From NCBI GenBank assembly GCA_963825305.1, contig CAWGTA010000008.1:186001-250000 (forward strand): a DNA stretch of 64,000 bases, in the 5' to 3' direction. This DNA comes from PSRJ01 sp963825305. GTDB lineage: Bacteria > Acidobacteriota > Terriglobia > Bryobacterales > Bryobacteraceae. Under the pieces are notes generated by a model. That model saw nothing but the letters and a program-made list of their open reading frames with translations, did no database searches and was not told the DNA's origin. A program made the position numbers and the translations under genes. Of the stretch, positions 16,915 through 26,560 are shown piece by piece (positions within the stretch are counted from its first letter, which is position 1; every line of letters begins with the position of its first letter).

Positions 16915-19900
16915 GTGCGCACCTGGTTCGTATTCGGGGCATTTCTTTTGTCCGCCATGGCGTTGGCCGGACAGACTGCTCTGTCGCCTGGCGAAGTAAT
17001 CCTGGTCAAGACCTGTCTGGGAACCGCGGAGCCGGCTTCTGCGCCCGTCGAGCCGTCCGGCAACCTTGCCATCGCGGTCATGGCCGATACCTTGCGCGAA
17101 GAGGAACTGGCGCAGGTGCGGCAGGAAATCGCCTCGTTCTATCAGGCCAGCAAGCTGCAGTCGCTCCGCGTGGCCGCGATCAACGGCTCTGAAGTTCAGT
17201 TCGCCGGCCCGTTTCGGACGCGTGCGCTGTTGCAGACCGGGCTTACCGAGCTTCTGCACGCGGCTCCAGGAGTTTCCGATGCCGCCCCCCTCCGCTTCTA
17301 TTCCTATCTGGGAAACCTGGCTTCGCAGTTTGGATCCGGTTGGTCGAGGCTGGTGCTGGTGGGTCGCTTTCCCGCGACCGATGGGGAGTTGACCGGCTTC
17401 ACGGAAGGATGGCTGGCCACGCAGTTTCGCGCCGCCAAACTAAGGGTCAGTTACTGGACTCCCTCGGGCGAAGACTCCGAGATTCTGAGTGCGGTCGCGC
17501 CTGCTACGGGCGGCGTGCTGCTGGCCGAAGGCATGGGCGCGATGGTCTCCACTCTGAAGCAGCGAGGCGAATTCCGCGAAATCTCATGGGCCGATCCCAA
17601 ACCTGCCGCCGGTATTCGCGTATGCCCGCTCACGTTAGTCGGATCGAATGGCCAGACGGTGATGACCATTCCTTCCATAGCCGCAGCCACTGGCGCGGTG
17701 GTGCCGGAGTTGGAGCGCTACGCGCAGCTTCGGGAGAAGGTGAAATCGCTGGCCGGCACTCTCAGCCAGCCGCAGCTTTCCGCCGAACAGGCCAGCCAGG
17801 CGGAGGCGGATTTGAACCTGGCGTTGGAGATCAACCCGCGCGAGGAGGAGACGCTTCGCCTGGGCGCCGGCCTCTACAAGCGCAGCGGGAACGATGCGAA
17901 GCTGGCAGCGCTGCTCGACACCCTGGCGCCGCTCGCGCCGAATGAGCCGGCTCTGTTTACGGATTTGGGACACAGCCGCTACCGCTTGCAGGACTGGGAT
18001 GCGGCGGAGCGTGCCCTTGTGCGCGCACGCGAATTGAAACCCGGCGATGCCCAGGTTGCCGAGGAATTGGCGCGCATCCACCTTACCCGCCAGGACGATC
18101 GCGGCGCGCTGCCGTACCTCGAAGAAAGCCTGGCTGACAACGCGGGAAGCCAGGAGCTGTGGCTGCTGCGGGCCGACGCGGCGGCGCGTCTCAACGACTG
18201 GCAGCGAACGGCGGATTCCGTGGAGCATGCCATCGTGCTGGGCGGCGTTCCTCTCACCCGGCGCACAGCGCTGGTGCGGCTGTATCTGGAGCATCAAATG
18301 CCGGACCGGGCGCTACTGCATGTGCGCGCGGTGGCAGCGAATCTTCCGGCCGATAGCGCGGTGCGCATCGAGTACGCGGGATTTCTCGACCAGCTCCAGC
18401 AGCCGGACGAGGCGCTCACGGCATGGAAGAGAGTACTCGAAGTGGACTCCAAGCTGGAGCTGGCGCACTATCGCATCACTCGCCTTCTGATCGATAAGGC
18501 GTCGCTAGAGCCGGCGCTGGCAGCCAGCCAGGCGGGTCTCGAAGCGGCTCCACGTTCGGCTCGTCTGTATCTGGCCAAAGCCGAAGTGCTCGAAAAGAAG
18601 GACCAGTTTTACGAAGCGCGCCGCACGCTGCGGCAGATATCCGCCACGCTGCCGGATCCGGCGCTGCTCGAGCGCCTGGCCGAAATGGAAGATGCCGGCG
18701 GCGAGAATGCGGCCCGGTACTATCGCAAGCTGGTGGAGGCCGGAAACAGTTCCCCGGTATTGCTCACGCGCGGTTTGGATGCCGCGTTGCGCGATGGCGA
18801 TAGTGAGGATGCGGCCTGGTTTCAGGCCCGCCAGACCGGCGGCGCATCAGCGGGCACAACTCGCACGCGCGGCGGCACGGTGTCCATTCCCGGAGGTCTG
18901 GCGGCTCTGAGCTTCGTGGCGCGGAGCAGACCATCCTCACCGGAGCGTTTCCTGGTGGAGTATGCGCGCACCTCGGCTCGAAATCTTGAGGTCTTCGACA
19001 AGAAAGCCGGGGAGGCTTACACCGAGAGCATTCGGGAGCACTTCCACCGCATCGCCGAGCTGTCTGCTCTAGGCACGGCGAAAGGCGGCGGGGTCACGGT
19101 GACCATCGCGGCGCAGGACAAGAAGAATCAGAAGAGCGCGGAGAAGGTGCTCGATCTGCTCGGATGGAAGATGCGCACGGCGAAGCAGGGAGTGACACTG
19201 GAGCCGGCCGAGAAGGGGTCGCGGGCCAAACATCAGGAGACCGCTTCGGCGCTGGCCATCGACGAGGTCGGCATGCAACAGGCGCTCGAAGCCGGCAAGC
19301 CCTTCTCCTTTGAAATTCCCTTGGAATCGGCCGGCGTGGCGCTGGGGGAAGAGACCTGGCGAAACCAGTTCTACTCCAAAGAAAAGTACCCGGGCGGCCT
19401 GGCGGAAGCCATCGCCAGCGATGTGCGGCTGGCCGAGACGTACGCCGCTCTGGGCCAGATGGATGCCAACACCGCGGCGGTCCTGGTGTCGGCCGTGCCT
19501 CTGAAAACTCTCGCCGATAAGTATTCGTTGATGCTCTTGCAGTATTCCTCCGCGCTGGCGGTAGAACGCGGCCGCGCCACCGTGCCGGGAGGCGATGCCG
19601 CCGAAACCATCTGGACGAGCCTGGTGGGCGCCAACCCGCGGCAGCCCGGGCCGTTTTTCCGCGCGCTGCTGGCCAAGCAGGATGGCAAAATGCTGGCCTA
19701 CTACTCCGCCCTGAGCGAACTGGACATCCAGCACCAGCGCTTCTTCACGCGCACCGCCTCGCGCACCGGCAAGTTTTACGAACTTTTTAAGGACTCGCCC
19801 GAGACGCAGCGCAGCAAGTCCCGCCACATCCAGCCGGGGTCGTTCGTCGAATTTCTGTCGGAGGTTCCCCTGGACACCGACGGCAGCGTCGATTTTCCAG

Positions 19901-21825
19901 GCAGCCCGGAGGTGTGGATGGTGGTCAAGGGCCAGTCGCGATCCACCGGTAACGTCGCCAAGATGATGAAGAAGTTGAAGCGCGCAGTGGCTCCCGATGT
20001 GGAAGACGAGATCCTGTTGCGTTTGGCCGGCACGCGCTACAAGGAGAGCAAAACCGAACGCAGCGAACTGGACAATTTTCTGGCGGTGATGCGCATCGAT
20101 GAACACCGCTCCGACCCCCTGGACGAGGCTTCCGCTTTACTTCTGGCGCAGCATTACGCCGAGGACGGAGCGGCGTATCCCTTTTTCGCCACGCTCACCG
20201 GGCTGGGGGAGAAGCAGTTCACGCAATTCTTCACGCTGGCGGAGGAATGGCGCGCCGCATCCGAAGCCGAGAAGAACGCGCGCCTTGCCACCCTGAATGC
20301 ATTGGTTAAGATTCTCTGTCTGGCCCAACAGGCGGGAACTTTGGATGAGGCGCAAGCTGCCACGCTGTTCGGCAAAGTCATGGACGGCTTAGAGCACGCC
20401 GCATCTCCGGCCGCTCGCACGGCGGCCTCGCTCGATCTCACGCGGGAAATCCTGGCATCGGCGAAAAAGGGGGGCGCGTCGCCGGACGAGGCCATGCGCA
20501 ACTTGCTGCTGGGTCCTTCCGTTCCGGAACGCCAGGCGGCCTACAGCCAGGTGCTGGAGTTGCAGAAGATTCCGTCTCTCGAAGCGGTGATGGCCCTGGC
20601 CGATGCCGCGCGGAATCTGGCCCTCGGTAAAGGCGCACCGGCAGCCCAGATCCAGGTACTCGAAACCCGCGCATCCGCGTTGTCGGCGGGCGAAGCGACC
20701 AAAGAGTTGGGTCTGAAGGGTAAGGAGCGGCAATCGGTAGAGGGGTTCCAGACCCGCCGCCTTCCGGAAATTGTGAAGCAGTTGCGGGAGAAAACCACCA
20801 AGAAGAAAGTCAATCCCAAAGATCTGGAGAAGCTCGCGCAAGACTATCTGGAAGAAATCGACGCCCCTGTGCGCTGGGCATTGGAGGGCGTGGTCTATGC
20901 CTACTTCCTCAGCCCCGACGATCTGTTGGTATCCGAAGATCCGCTGCTGCTTCGCAAACACCAGTTTGTGACCTTGGCGGCAGGGCAAAAGTCCCCTCAC
21001 CTTTTCGAACCGGCCGACCTGACCCAAAGCAGCGAGAAAGCAGGGAGCTACTTCACCGGCGGCTTTGCCGATTTTGGCGATGCGGCGGGACTGGCGGCAG
21101 CGATGAGCTCGAAGCTGGGCGGGGAGACCGGGGGAGTGGTGGCAGCCAAACAGATTTCGGCGCTGCGCTCGACACATTGGGACCAATTGCGCGAGCAGGA
21201 TCTGCGATTGCTGGGCCTGAAGGTTTCGGTGGCACGGGAGTGGATCGTGCGCTCGGCAAGCCAACCCGAGCTGGCGGCCGGCCTGGCGGAATCGGCTCTC
21301 GGGTTGCTCTCCCTCACGCGCCGCGCCGACTTGCTGGGTGCCTTGGCGGATGGCAACTGGTCCTCGGCCTGGAGCCTGGTGACCCTAAGCGATCTGTATT
21401 TTCTGGGGGATCGCTACCTGGAACGCTACCCGAAAGACCCATGGCAATCACCCGCGACCGTGGCTTTGCGACGAGAGATCGGGCGCGATGACGGCGCTCG
21501 CCTGCAGTGGCTGGGAGCGGAGTTCGACGACACTCTCGGTTGCAGCCATCCCCACCTGCACAGCGCACCTCCGTATGAGGAATACGAGAAGGACCTGTTT
21601 CCCACCAGGCTGGCGGAGCGCACCGCCGAGTTCAAGCTATACCTGGCGCGCTACGCGGATGCCGCGGGGATGCCCGCTGCGAATCTGGAAACGATGGCTG
21701 AGCCCGCCGCCCGGGCCGTTATGAAGAAGATGCAATTGACAGACCTTCACGATTGGCGGTCGGCACTGGCGGCATTTGCGGGGTTCAATGACAAGATAGC
21801 CGAGGAGGCACTGGCGAAACGATGA
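16915..21825 (+). CDS. Very large exported TPR-repeat protein
   Basis: 1636 aa from a GTG preceded by GGAAAGAGGGGG. An N-terminal signal peptide (FVFGAFLLSAMALAGQ) suggests export. From about residue 280 to 620 there are consecutive TPR units (for example LFTDLGHSRYRLQDWDAAERALVRARELKPGD). The remaining ~1000 residues are mostly helical and not recognised. The stop overlaps the start of a secreted VWFA protein, so the two form an operon. A scaffold role in a cell-surface or periplasmic assembly is an inference. It may be specific to Acidobacteriota; I know no function. Confidence 0.85.
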   Translation: MRTWFVFGAFLLSAMALAGQTALSPGEVILVKTCLGTAEPASAPVEPSGNLAIAVMADTLREEELAQVRQEIASFYQASKLQSLRVAAINGSEVQFAGPFRTRALLQTGLTELLHAAPGVSDAAPLRFYSYLGNLASQFGSGWSRLVLVGRFPATDGELTGFTEGWLATQFRAAKLRVSYWTPSGEDSEILSAVAPATGGVLLAEGMGAMVSTLKQRGEFREISWADPKPAAGIRVCPLTLVGSNGQTVMTIPSIAAATGAVVPELERYAQLREKVKSLAGTLSQPQLSAEQASQAEADLNLALEINPREEETLRLGAGLYKRSGNDAKLAALLDTLAPLAPNEPALFTDLGHSRYRLQDWDAAERALVRARELKPGDAQVAEELARIHLTRQDDRGALPYLEESLADNAGSQELWLLRADAAARLNDWQRTADSVEHAIVLGGVPLTRRTALVRLYLEHQMPDRALLHVRAVAANLPADSAVRIEYAGFLDQLQQPDEALTAWKRVLEVDSKLELAHYRITRLLIDKASLEPALAASQAGLEAAPRSARLYLAKAEVLEKKDQFYEARRTLRQISATLPDPALLERLAEMEDAGGENAARYYRKLVEAGNSSPVLLTRGLDAALRDGDSEDAAWFQARQTGGASAGTTRTRGGTVSIPGGLAALSFVARSRPSSPERFLVEYARTSARNLEVFDKKAGEAYTESIREHFHRIAELSALGTAKGGGVTVTIAAQDKKNQKSAEKVLDLLGWKMRTAKQGVTLEPAEKGSRAKHQETASALAIDEVGMQQALEAGKPFSFEIPLESAGVALGEETWRNQFYSKEKYPGGLAEAIASDVRLAETYAALGQMDANTAAVLVSAVPLKTLADKYSLMLLQYSSALAVERGRATVPGGDAAETIWTSLVGANPRQPGPFFRALLAKQDGKMLAYYSALSELDIQHQRFFTRTASRTGKFYELFKDSPETQRSKSRHIQPGSFVEFLSEVPLDTDGSVDFPGSPEVWMVVKGQSRSTGNVAKMMKKLKRAVAPDVEDEILLRLAGTRYKESKTERSELDNFLAVMRIDEHRSDPLDEASALLLAQHYAEDGAAYPFFATLTGLGEKQFTQFFTLAEEWRAASEAEKNARLATLNALVKILCLAQQAGTLDEAQAATLFGKVMDGLEHAASPAARTAASLDLTREILASAKKGGASPDEAMRNLLLGPSVPERQAAYSQVLELQKIPSLEAVMALADAARNLALGKGAPAAQIQVLETRASALSAGEATKELGLKGKERQSVEGFQTRRLPEIVKQLREKTTKKKVNPKDLEKLAQDYLEEIDAPVRWALEGVVYAYFLSPDDLLVSEDPLLLRKHQFVTLAAGQKSPHLFEPADLTQSSEKAGSYFTGGFADFGDAAGLAAAMSSKLGGETGGVVAAKQISALRSTHWDQLREQDLRLLGLKVSVAREWIVRSASQPELAAGLAESALGLLSLTRRADLLGALADGNWSSAWSLVTLSDLYFLGDRYLERYPKDPWQSPATVALRREIGRDDGARLQWLGAEFDDTLGCSHPHLHSAPPYEEYEKDLFPTRLAERTAEFKLYLARYADAAGMPAANLETMAEPAARAVMKKMQLTDLHDWRSALAAFAGFNDKIAEEALAKR

Positions 21826-22682
21826 AGATGTTGATGATTGCGGCGCTCGCCTGCCTGCCGGTCACGTTCGCGCAGGAGGAACCCGTTTTCCGTGTGGAGA
21901 GCCGGCTGGTGGAAGTGTACGCCACCATTCGAGACCAGAACGGGCGCTATCTGGACGGCCTGCCCCGCGAACGTTTCGAGGTGCGGGACAACGGCGAGCT
22001 CCGGCCCCTGGAGCTATTCGAATCGAACGCCGAGAAATTCTCGTGCGCGGTTCTGCTGGATACCACGGGAAGCATGGCGGCTGCGTTGCCCGTGGTCAAG
22101 AATTCGGTGATCCACATGATCGACGAACTTCGCGATGAGGACAGCGTCGCCATTTACAGCTTCAGCACGGGCCTGAACCAGCTTGCGGATTTCACCACCG
22201 ATAAGGCCGCCGCGAAACAAGCGGTTTTGCGGACGCGTGCCAGCGGCGCCACGGCTCTGTTCGACGCTGTTTCCGAACTGGCGCGCGACATGTCGCCGCG
22301 TCCCGGCAAGAAGGCGATGGTGGTATTCACGGACGGCGACGACAATGCGAGCGTGTTGAATATCAAGGCCGCGGTGCAACGCGCCAAGAAGGCGGGCGTC
22401 CCGGTGTACGCCATTGCGGAGGGCGATGCCCTGAAGAGCAAGGGCCTGCTGAACGAGTTGAAAGACATTGCCGAGATGACGGGCGCGCAGTCTTACCAGG
22501 CGCACAAGACCAGTGAGATTGCCGGCATCTTCGAGGCGATCACGGGAGATCTGCAGCACACCTATATGCTGGCGTACAAGCCGCCGCCCAGTAGCGACCG
22601 CCGCTGGCGGACGATTGAGTTGACGATTACGGGACTCAAGGGCGGCAAGATCCGGTCGAAGGAAGGCTACTTGCCGGAGTAA
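21822..22682 (+). CDS. Secreted VWFA-domain protein of the acidobacterial type
   Basis: 286 aa with signal peptide (MLMIAALACLPVTFAQ). A short N-terminal domain (FRVESRLVEVYATIRDQNGRYLDGLPRERFEVRDNG, read in part) is followed by a von Willebrand A fold: DTTGSMA near residue 77 takes the DxSxS metal-site position (Thr replaces the first Ser), with FTDGDDNAS near residue 166 as the later acidic strand. This is the layout of the VWFA family expanded in Acidobacteria. It probably binds a protein partner through a metal site; the 1636-aa TPR protein directly upstream (4 bp overlap) is the obvious candidate. Confidence 0.9.
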   Translation: MKMLMIAALACLPVTFAQEEPVFRVESRLVEVYATIRDQNGRYLDGLPRERFEVRDNGELRPLELFESNAEKFSCAVLLDTTGSMAAALPVVKNSVIHMIDELRDEDSVAIYSFSTGLNQLADFTTDKAAAKQAVLRTRASGATALFDAVSELARDMSPRPGKKAMVVFTDGDDNASVLNIKAAVQRAKKAGVPVYAIAEGDALKSKGLLNELKDIAEMTGAQSYQAHKTSEIAGIFEAITGDLQHTYMLAYKPPPSSDRRWRTIELTITGLKGGKIRSKEGYLPE

Positions 22683-22708
22683 CGGCGACGCACGGGCATA
22701 CTGAAAGC

Positions 22709-23387
22709 TTGCTGGCCGCCGCACAAACCCTGGCTGAACGACTGGCGATGGTGCGCCAGCGAATCGAGCGCGCTGCCGAGCGGGTGCGGCGCGACCCGGC
22801 CTGCCGTGCTCTTGCTGGCCGTCACCAAGGTCTTTCCCGCTTCTGTCATCCACGACGCCTATGCGCTCGGGCTGCGCGAGTTCGGCGAGAATTACGTTCA
22901 GGAATTCGAAGCCAAAGCGCCGGAAGTGCGCGGACTCGAAGGGGCCCGCTTTCATCTGATCGGCCATCTGCAATCCAACAAATCCGGTAAAGCCGCGGAG
23001 CTGTTTGAGGTAATCCAGACGGTGGATTCCGCTAAGCTCGCGCGCCGCTTGAATGAGACGGGCCGCCGGCTGGATGTGATGCTCGAAGTGAAACTCTCTG
23101 AGGAGCAGGCCAAGAGCGGTGCGCGGCCCGAGGAACTGGCGGAACTGATCGCGGCGATCGGCGGTTGCCCGAACCTGCGGCTTTTGGGATTGATGACCAT
23201 GCCGCCGTGGTCCGAAGATCAGGAACTCTCGCGTCCGTATTTCCGCCGCTTGCGCGAATTGGCCGAACAGCACGGGCTGCCACAGCTTTCCATGGGGATG
23301 TCGAACGATTTCGAAGCAGCCGTGGAAGAAGGCGCCACCTGCGTGCGCGTGGGCACGGCGCTGTTCGGCAAGCGGAAAAAGGTGTGA
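22709..23387 (+). pseudogene. yggS: YggS/YBL036C-family PLP-binding protein, interrupted by a frameshift
   Basis: Two adjacent frames together make one YggS protein. The first (from TTG at 22709) reads LAERLAMVRQRIERAAERVRRDPA; from about 22800 the protein continues in another frame as VLLLAVTKVFPASVIHDAYALGLREFGENYVQE (read in part), with the PLP-lysine in LAVTK, then HLIGHLQSNK, LMTMPPW, LSMGMSNDFEAAVEEG and VRVGTALFG. One extra base in a GC-rich stretch near 22800 accounts for the break, so it may be a real lesion or a sequencing error. YggS proteins keep PLP balanced. The stop overlaps the GTG of the next gene. Confidence 0.8.
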
Positions 23388-24484
23388 CGGTCGGGTTCTA
23401 TTCGCCGCTGCCGCCCGCCCGCACAGGCGTCGCGGATTACTCGGCCGCCTTGCTGGCCGCACTGAGGCAGATCGGCCGCGTGGACCTGTCACCGGAACAT
23501 TGCGACGCGCCTCTCTATCACCTGGGCAATAACGAACTGCACGCCGGAATCTATCGCCGCGCTTTGGAACATCCGGGCGTGATCGTTTTGCACGACGCTG
23601 TGCTCCATCACTTTCTTTTGGGCCAGCTCGACCGGCAGGCCTACGTGGACGAGTTCACGTACAACTACGGCGAGTGGAACCGCGGCACGGCCGAGGAACT
23701 GTGGCGGGCGCGCGCAGCCTCGGGCGCCGACCACCGGTATTTCCAATTCCCCATGCTGAAGCGCGTGGCCGAGCGTTCACGAGCGGTCATCGTACACAAT
23801 CCCGCCGCGGCCCGGATGGTGCGGGAACATGCAGCCGGCGCGTGTGTGGTGGAGATCCCTTTCCTGTTTGAGGCGCCCACAATGCCCACGGCGGACGATG
23901 TGGCGCGCTACCGCGGGCAAGTGGGGCTGCCGTCCGACAGCTTCGTGTTCGGAGTTTTCGGGTACCTGCGCGAATCGAAACGCCTGGCCACGGTGCTGGA
24001 GACCTTCGCGCGTCTGCACGCTGAGCAACCCCGGACGTCACTACTGGTGGCCGGCTCGTTCGTATCGACGGACCTGGAGCAGGCCGTCGAGCCGCTCCTC
24101 GCCGCGCCGGGAGTGGCCCGCGTGCCTCATCTTTCGAAGAGTGACTTCTGGCTCGCGGCCAGCGCCGTGGACGCCTGCATCAACTTGCGCTATCCCACGG
24201 CTGGGGAAACCTCCGCCATCGCCATACAGTTCATGGGCATCGGCAAGCCCGTGCTTCTGACCGACGCCGAAGAGTGCTCGCGGTTCCCTGAGGATGCCTG
24301 CGTGCGCGTGGCGCACGGCATCGAGGAAGCCGATTCCCTGTGGACTCACTTGGTTTTGTTAATATCAGTACCTGAGGTGGCCCGTGCCATCGGCCGGAGG
24401 GGGGCCGAGCACATTCGGGAGCACCATCAAATCGAGCGAATCGCTCAACTGTACTGGGATACTCTGTGCGCGCACTCTGGTTAG
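23384..24484 (+). CDS. Glycosyltransferase family 4-like protein
   Basis: 366 aa from a GTG that overlaps the yggS stop by 4 bp; the frame is open further upstream but that DNA codes for yggS. The N-terminus (VGFYSPLPPARTGVADYSAALLAAL) is the acceptor-side Rossmann start of GT-B enzymes; the C-terminal half has FVFGVFGYLRESKRLATVLETFARL, then ACINLRYPTAGETSAIAIQFMGIGKPVLLTD (read in part), the donor-binding E-x7-E-like region of GT4. It lacks signal or membrane segments and should act in the cytoplasm on an unknown glycan. It overlaps the next gene by 19 bp. Confidence 0.87.
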   Translation: MTVGFYSPLPPARTGVADYSAALLAALRQIGRVDLSPEHCDAPLYHLGNNELHAGIYRRALEHPGVIVLHDAVLHHFLLGQLDRQAYVDEFTYNYGEWNRGTAEELWRARAASGADHRYFQFPMLKRVAERSRAVIVHNPAAARMVREHAAGACVVEIPFLFEAPTMPTADDVARYRGQVGLPSDSFVFGVFGYLRESKRLATVLETFARLHAEQPRTSLLVAGSFVSTDLEQAVEPLLAAPGVARVPHLSKSDFWLAASAVDACINLRYPTAGETSAIAIQFMGIGKPVLLTDAEECSRFPEDACVRVAHGIEEADSLWTHLVLLISVPEVARAIGRRGAEHIREHHQIERIAQLYWDTLCAHSG

Positions 24485-26169
24485 CCTTGGCCTGTTCCGC
24501 GGGAGTTTTCGCGGCAGCCACCGCTACGTTCTCACTGTTGCGAGTGCCCGTTCCCATGCGCGACGGCGTGCGCCTCTCGGCTAATGTTTTTCTTCCGTCC
24601 GAGCACGCACACTTGCCGGCCATCCTGGTGCGCACTCCATATGGGAAAGGCTCCAGCGTGCTTCCCGGCTACCAGACATTCGTGGACCACGGGTACGCGG
24701 TGATCGTTCAGGATGTGCGCGGCCGCTACGGATCGGAAGGCGAATTCGAGCCGCTGACGCAAGAGCCCCAGGACGGCGACGACACCATCAACTGGATCGC
24801 GCGCCAGCCGTGGTCGAACGGCAAGGTCGGGATGCTCGGCGGGTCGTACCTGGGAATCGCGCAGTGGAGGGCGGCCCTTCTGAACAACCCGCACCTGAAG
24901 GCGATCTTTCCCGTGGTATCGGGCGACGACGAATACCGCGATCGCTTTTACTCCACGGGCGGCGCCATCAAATTGGGGCACCGGCTGGAATGGCTGGCTG
25001 AAAATCTGAAGGCCTCGGGATATGAGCCGGACTTCAACAAGTTCATCTGGCACTTACCGCTGCGCACGGCGGATGTGGCGGCCACCGGCCAGATGGTGCC
25101 TTCCTATCGCCAGGCGATGGCGCACCCGACCTACGACTCCTTCTGGCGCGGCATCAGCACAAAGGAGCACCTGGATCGAATCCGCGTCCCGGTCTTCGCC
25201 ATGGGCGGATGGTACGACAACTATGTGGAGAGCGACTTGGACGCGTTCACGGCGCTGCACAAGAGCTCCGGTGCGAATCGCATTCTGATCGGTCCGTGGC
25301 CGCACAACATGTCCTACCAGTTTCGCGACGCGAACTTCGGACCGGCAGCATCCGTTCCCGTGCGCCGGCTACAGCTCCAATGGTTCGACCAGTGGCTGAT
25401 GGGAAAGGATACGCCGCTGGTGTCGACGCCGCCCGTGCAAGTTTTTGTGATGGGCGCCAACGAATGGCGCGAGGAGCGGGAGTGGCCACCGGCAAAAGCG
25501 AAGTTGCAGACGCTGTATCTCGACAGCGACGGCCATGCCAACACTCTCGATGGCAATGGGCGATTACGGGGGCGACTCGCGGCTGGCGACTCGGAAGATG
25601 TCTACACGTACGATCCCGCCGATCCGGTTCCGACGCGGGGCGGCGCGGTCTGCTGCAATCCCACGGTGTTCCCCTGGGGCCCGCTGGACCAGCGTCCGGT
25701 GGAGGCGCGCGAGGATGTGCTTGTCTACACCACGCGGCCTCTGAACAATGACCTGGAGGTGATCGGTCCGGTGAAAGTGGTGCTCTACGTGTCGTCGAGC
25801 GCGCCCGACACGGATTTCACGGCCAAACTGGTGGATGTTTTTCCGGACGGGTATGCGCGCATTCTTTCCGACGGAATTCTGCGCCTGCGCTATCGGGAAT
25901 CCCTGGAAAGAGCGGTGGCTGGCACCCCTGGGGAGCTCTACGAGATCGGTATCGATGCGGGGGTGGTCAGCAATGTGTTTCAAAAGGGCCATCGCTTGCG
26001 GGTGGAAATAACCAGCAGCAACTTCCCGAAATTTGACCGTAACTCGAACACAGGAGGGCGAATTGCGGACGAAACGCGGCTGGCAAAGGCCCGCCAGACG
26101 ATTTACCATGGCCGGGAGCACCCGTCCCACGTAGAACTGCTGGTATTGCCCGACGGCAAACGAGATTGA
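24466..26169 (+). CDS. CocE/NonD-family X-Pro dipeptidyl-peptidase-like hydrolase
   Basis: 567 aa from a GTG, with an export signal (LWLALACSAGVFAAATA). It is an alpha/beta hydrolase of the CocE type: VPMRDGVRLSANVFLP at the start, nucleophile elbow MLGGSYLGIAQW with Ser near residue 129, acid site region MGGWYDNYVESDLDAF and catalytic His in IGPWPHNMSY near 283. A C-terminal jelly-roll (X-Pro-type) domain begins around residue 310 and ends RLRVEITSSNFPKFDRN. Such enzymes cleave esters, glutaryl amides or N-terminal Xaa-Pro. The start overlaps the glycosyltransferase gene by 19 bp. Confidence 0.92.
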   Translation: MRALWLALACSAGVFAAATATFSLLRVPVPMRDGVRLSANVFLPSEHAHLPAILVRTPYGKGSSVLPGYQTFVDHGYAVIVQDVRGRYGSEGEFEPLTQEPQDGDDTINWIARQPWSNGKVGMLGGSYLGIAQWRAALLNNPHLKAIFPVVSGDDEYRDRFYSTGGAIKLGHRLEWLAENLKASGYEPDFNKFIWHLPLRTADVAATGQMVPSYRQAMAHPTYDSFWRGISTKEHLDRIRVPVFAMGGWYDNYVESDLDAFTALHKSSGANRILIGPWPHNMSYQFRDANFGPAASVPVRRLQLQWFDQWLMGKDTPLVSTPPVQVFVMGANEWREEREWPPAKAKLQTLYLDSDGHANTLDGNGRLRGRLAAGDSEDVYTYDPADPVPTRGGAVCCNPTVFPWGPLDQRPVEAREDVLVYTTRPLNNDLEVIGPVKVVLYVSSSAPDTDFTAKLVDVFPDGYARILSDGILRLRYRESLERAVAGTPGELYEIGIDAGVVSNVFQKGHRLRVEITSSNFPKFDRNSNTGGRIADETRLAKARQTIYHGREHPSHVELLVLPDGKRD

Positions 26170-26216
26170 CTTAGGGTGCAGCCGCGCGCTATTTTGCAGG
26201 TAGAGCCCCTGCATCC

Positions 26217-26291
26217 GGCGCGGTAGCCAAGTGGTAAGGCAAAGGTCTGCAAAACCTTTATTCGTCGGTTCGATCCCGACCCGCGCCTCCA
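26217..26291 (+). tRNA. tRNA-Cys (GCA)
   Basis: Full cloverleaf: acceptor GGCGCGG pairs with CCGCGCC, D-arm in GCCAAGTGGTAAGGC, anticodon stem AAGGT/ACCTT around loop CTGCAAA with anticodon GCA, and T-arm GTCGG-TTCGATC-CCGAC. The discriminator T and CCA (26289-26291) are encoded. Confidence 0.97.
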
Positions 26292-26450
26292 GCGATTTGA
26301 CCCCAAGCAACTGATTCTAAATCCATCCCGGGTACTGCAGCTTCATGAAGATCTCGAGAACGGCGACAACGAGCGCGACCTGGGAGGGCACGGGCGATGA
26401 GACCTGCGGTGAGATGATGCGACCACACTGTTAGGTTCCTTGAGTTGAAA

Positions 26451-26488
26451 AGCGGGCCGCTCCACCGTGGGCGGCCCGCTTCGTTTTT
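26451..26488 (+). terminator. Rho-independent terminator downstream of tRNA-Cys
   Basis: Perfect 10-bp inverted repeat AGCGGGCCGC / GCGGCCCGCT with a 10-nt loop, followed by TCGTTTTT. It lies ~160 bp after the tRNA with no gene between, so it probably ends the tRNA transcript. Confidence 0.85.
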
Positions 26489-26560
26489 GGTGTCCTAAAA
26501 GGGGTGTCGCGAGCGCGTTTTTAAGTTGTTGATTCGACGTCGGCGCGCAGTGTCTATTTT

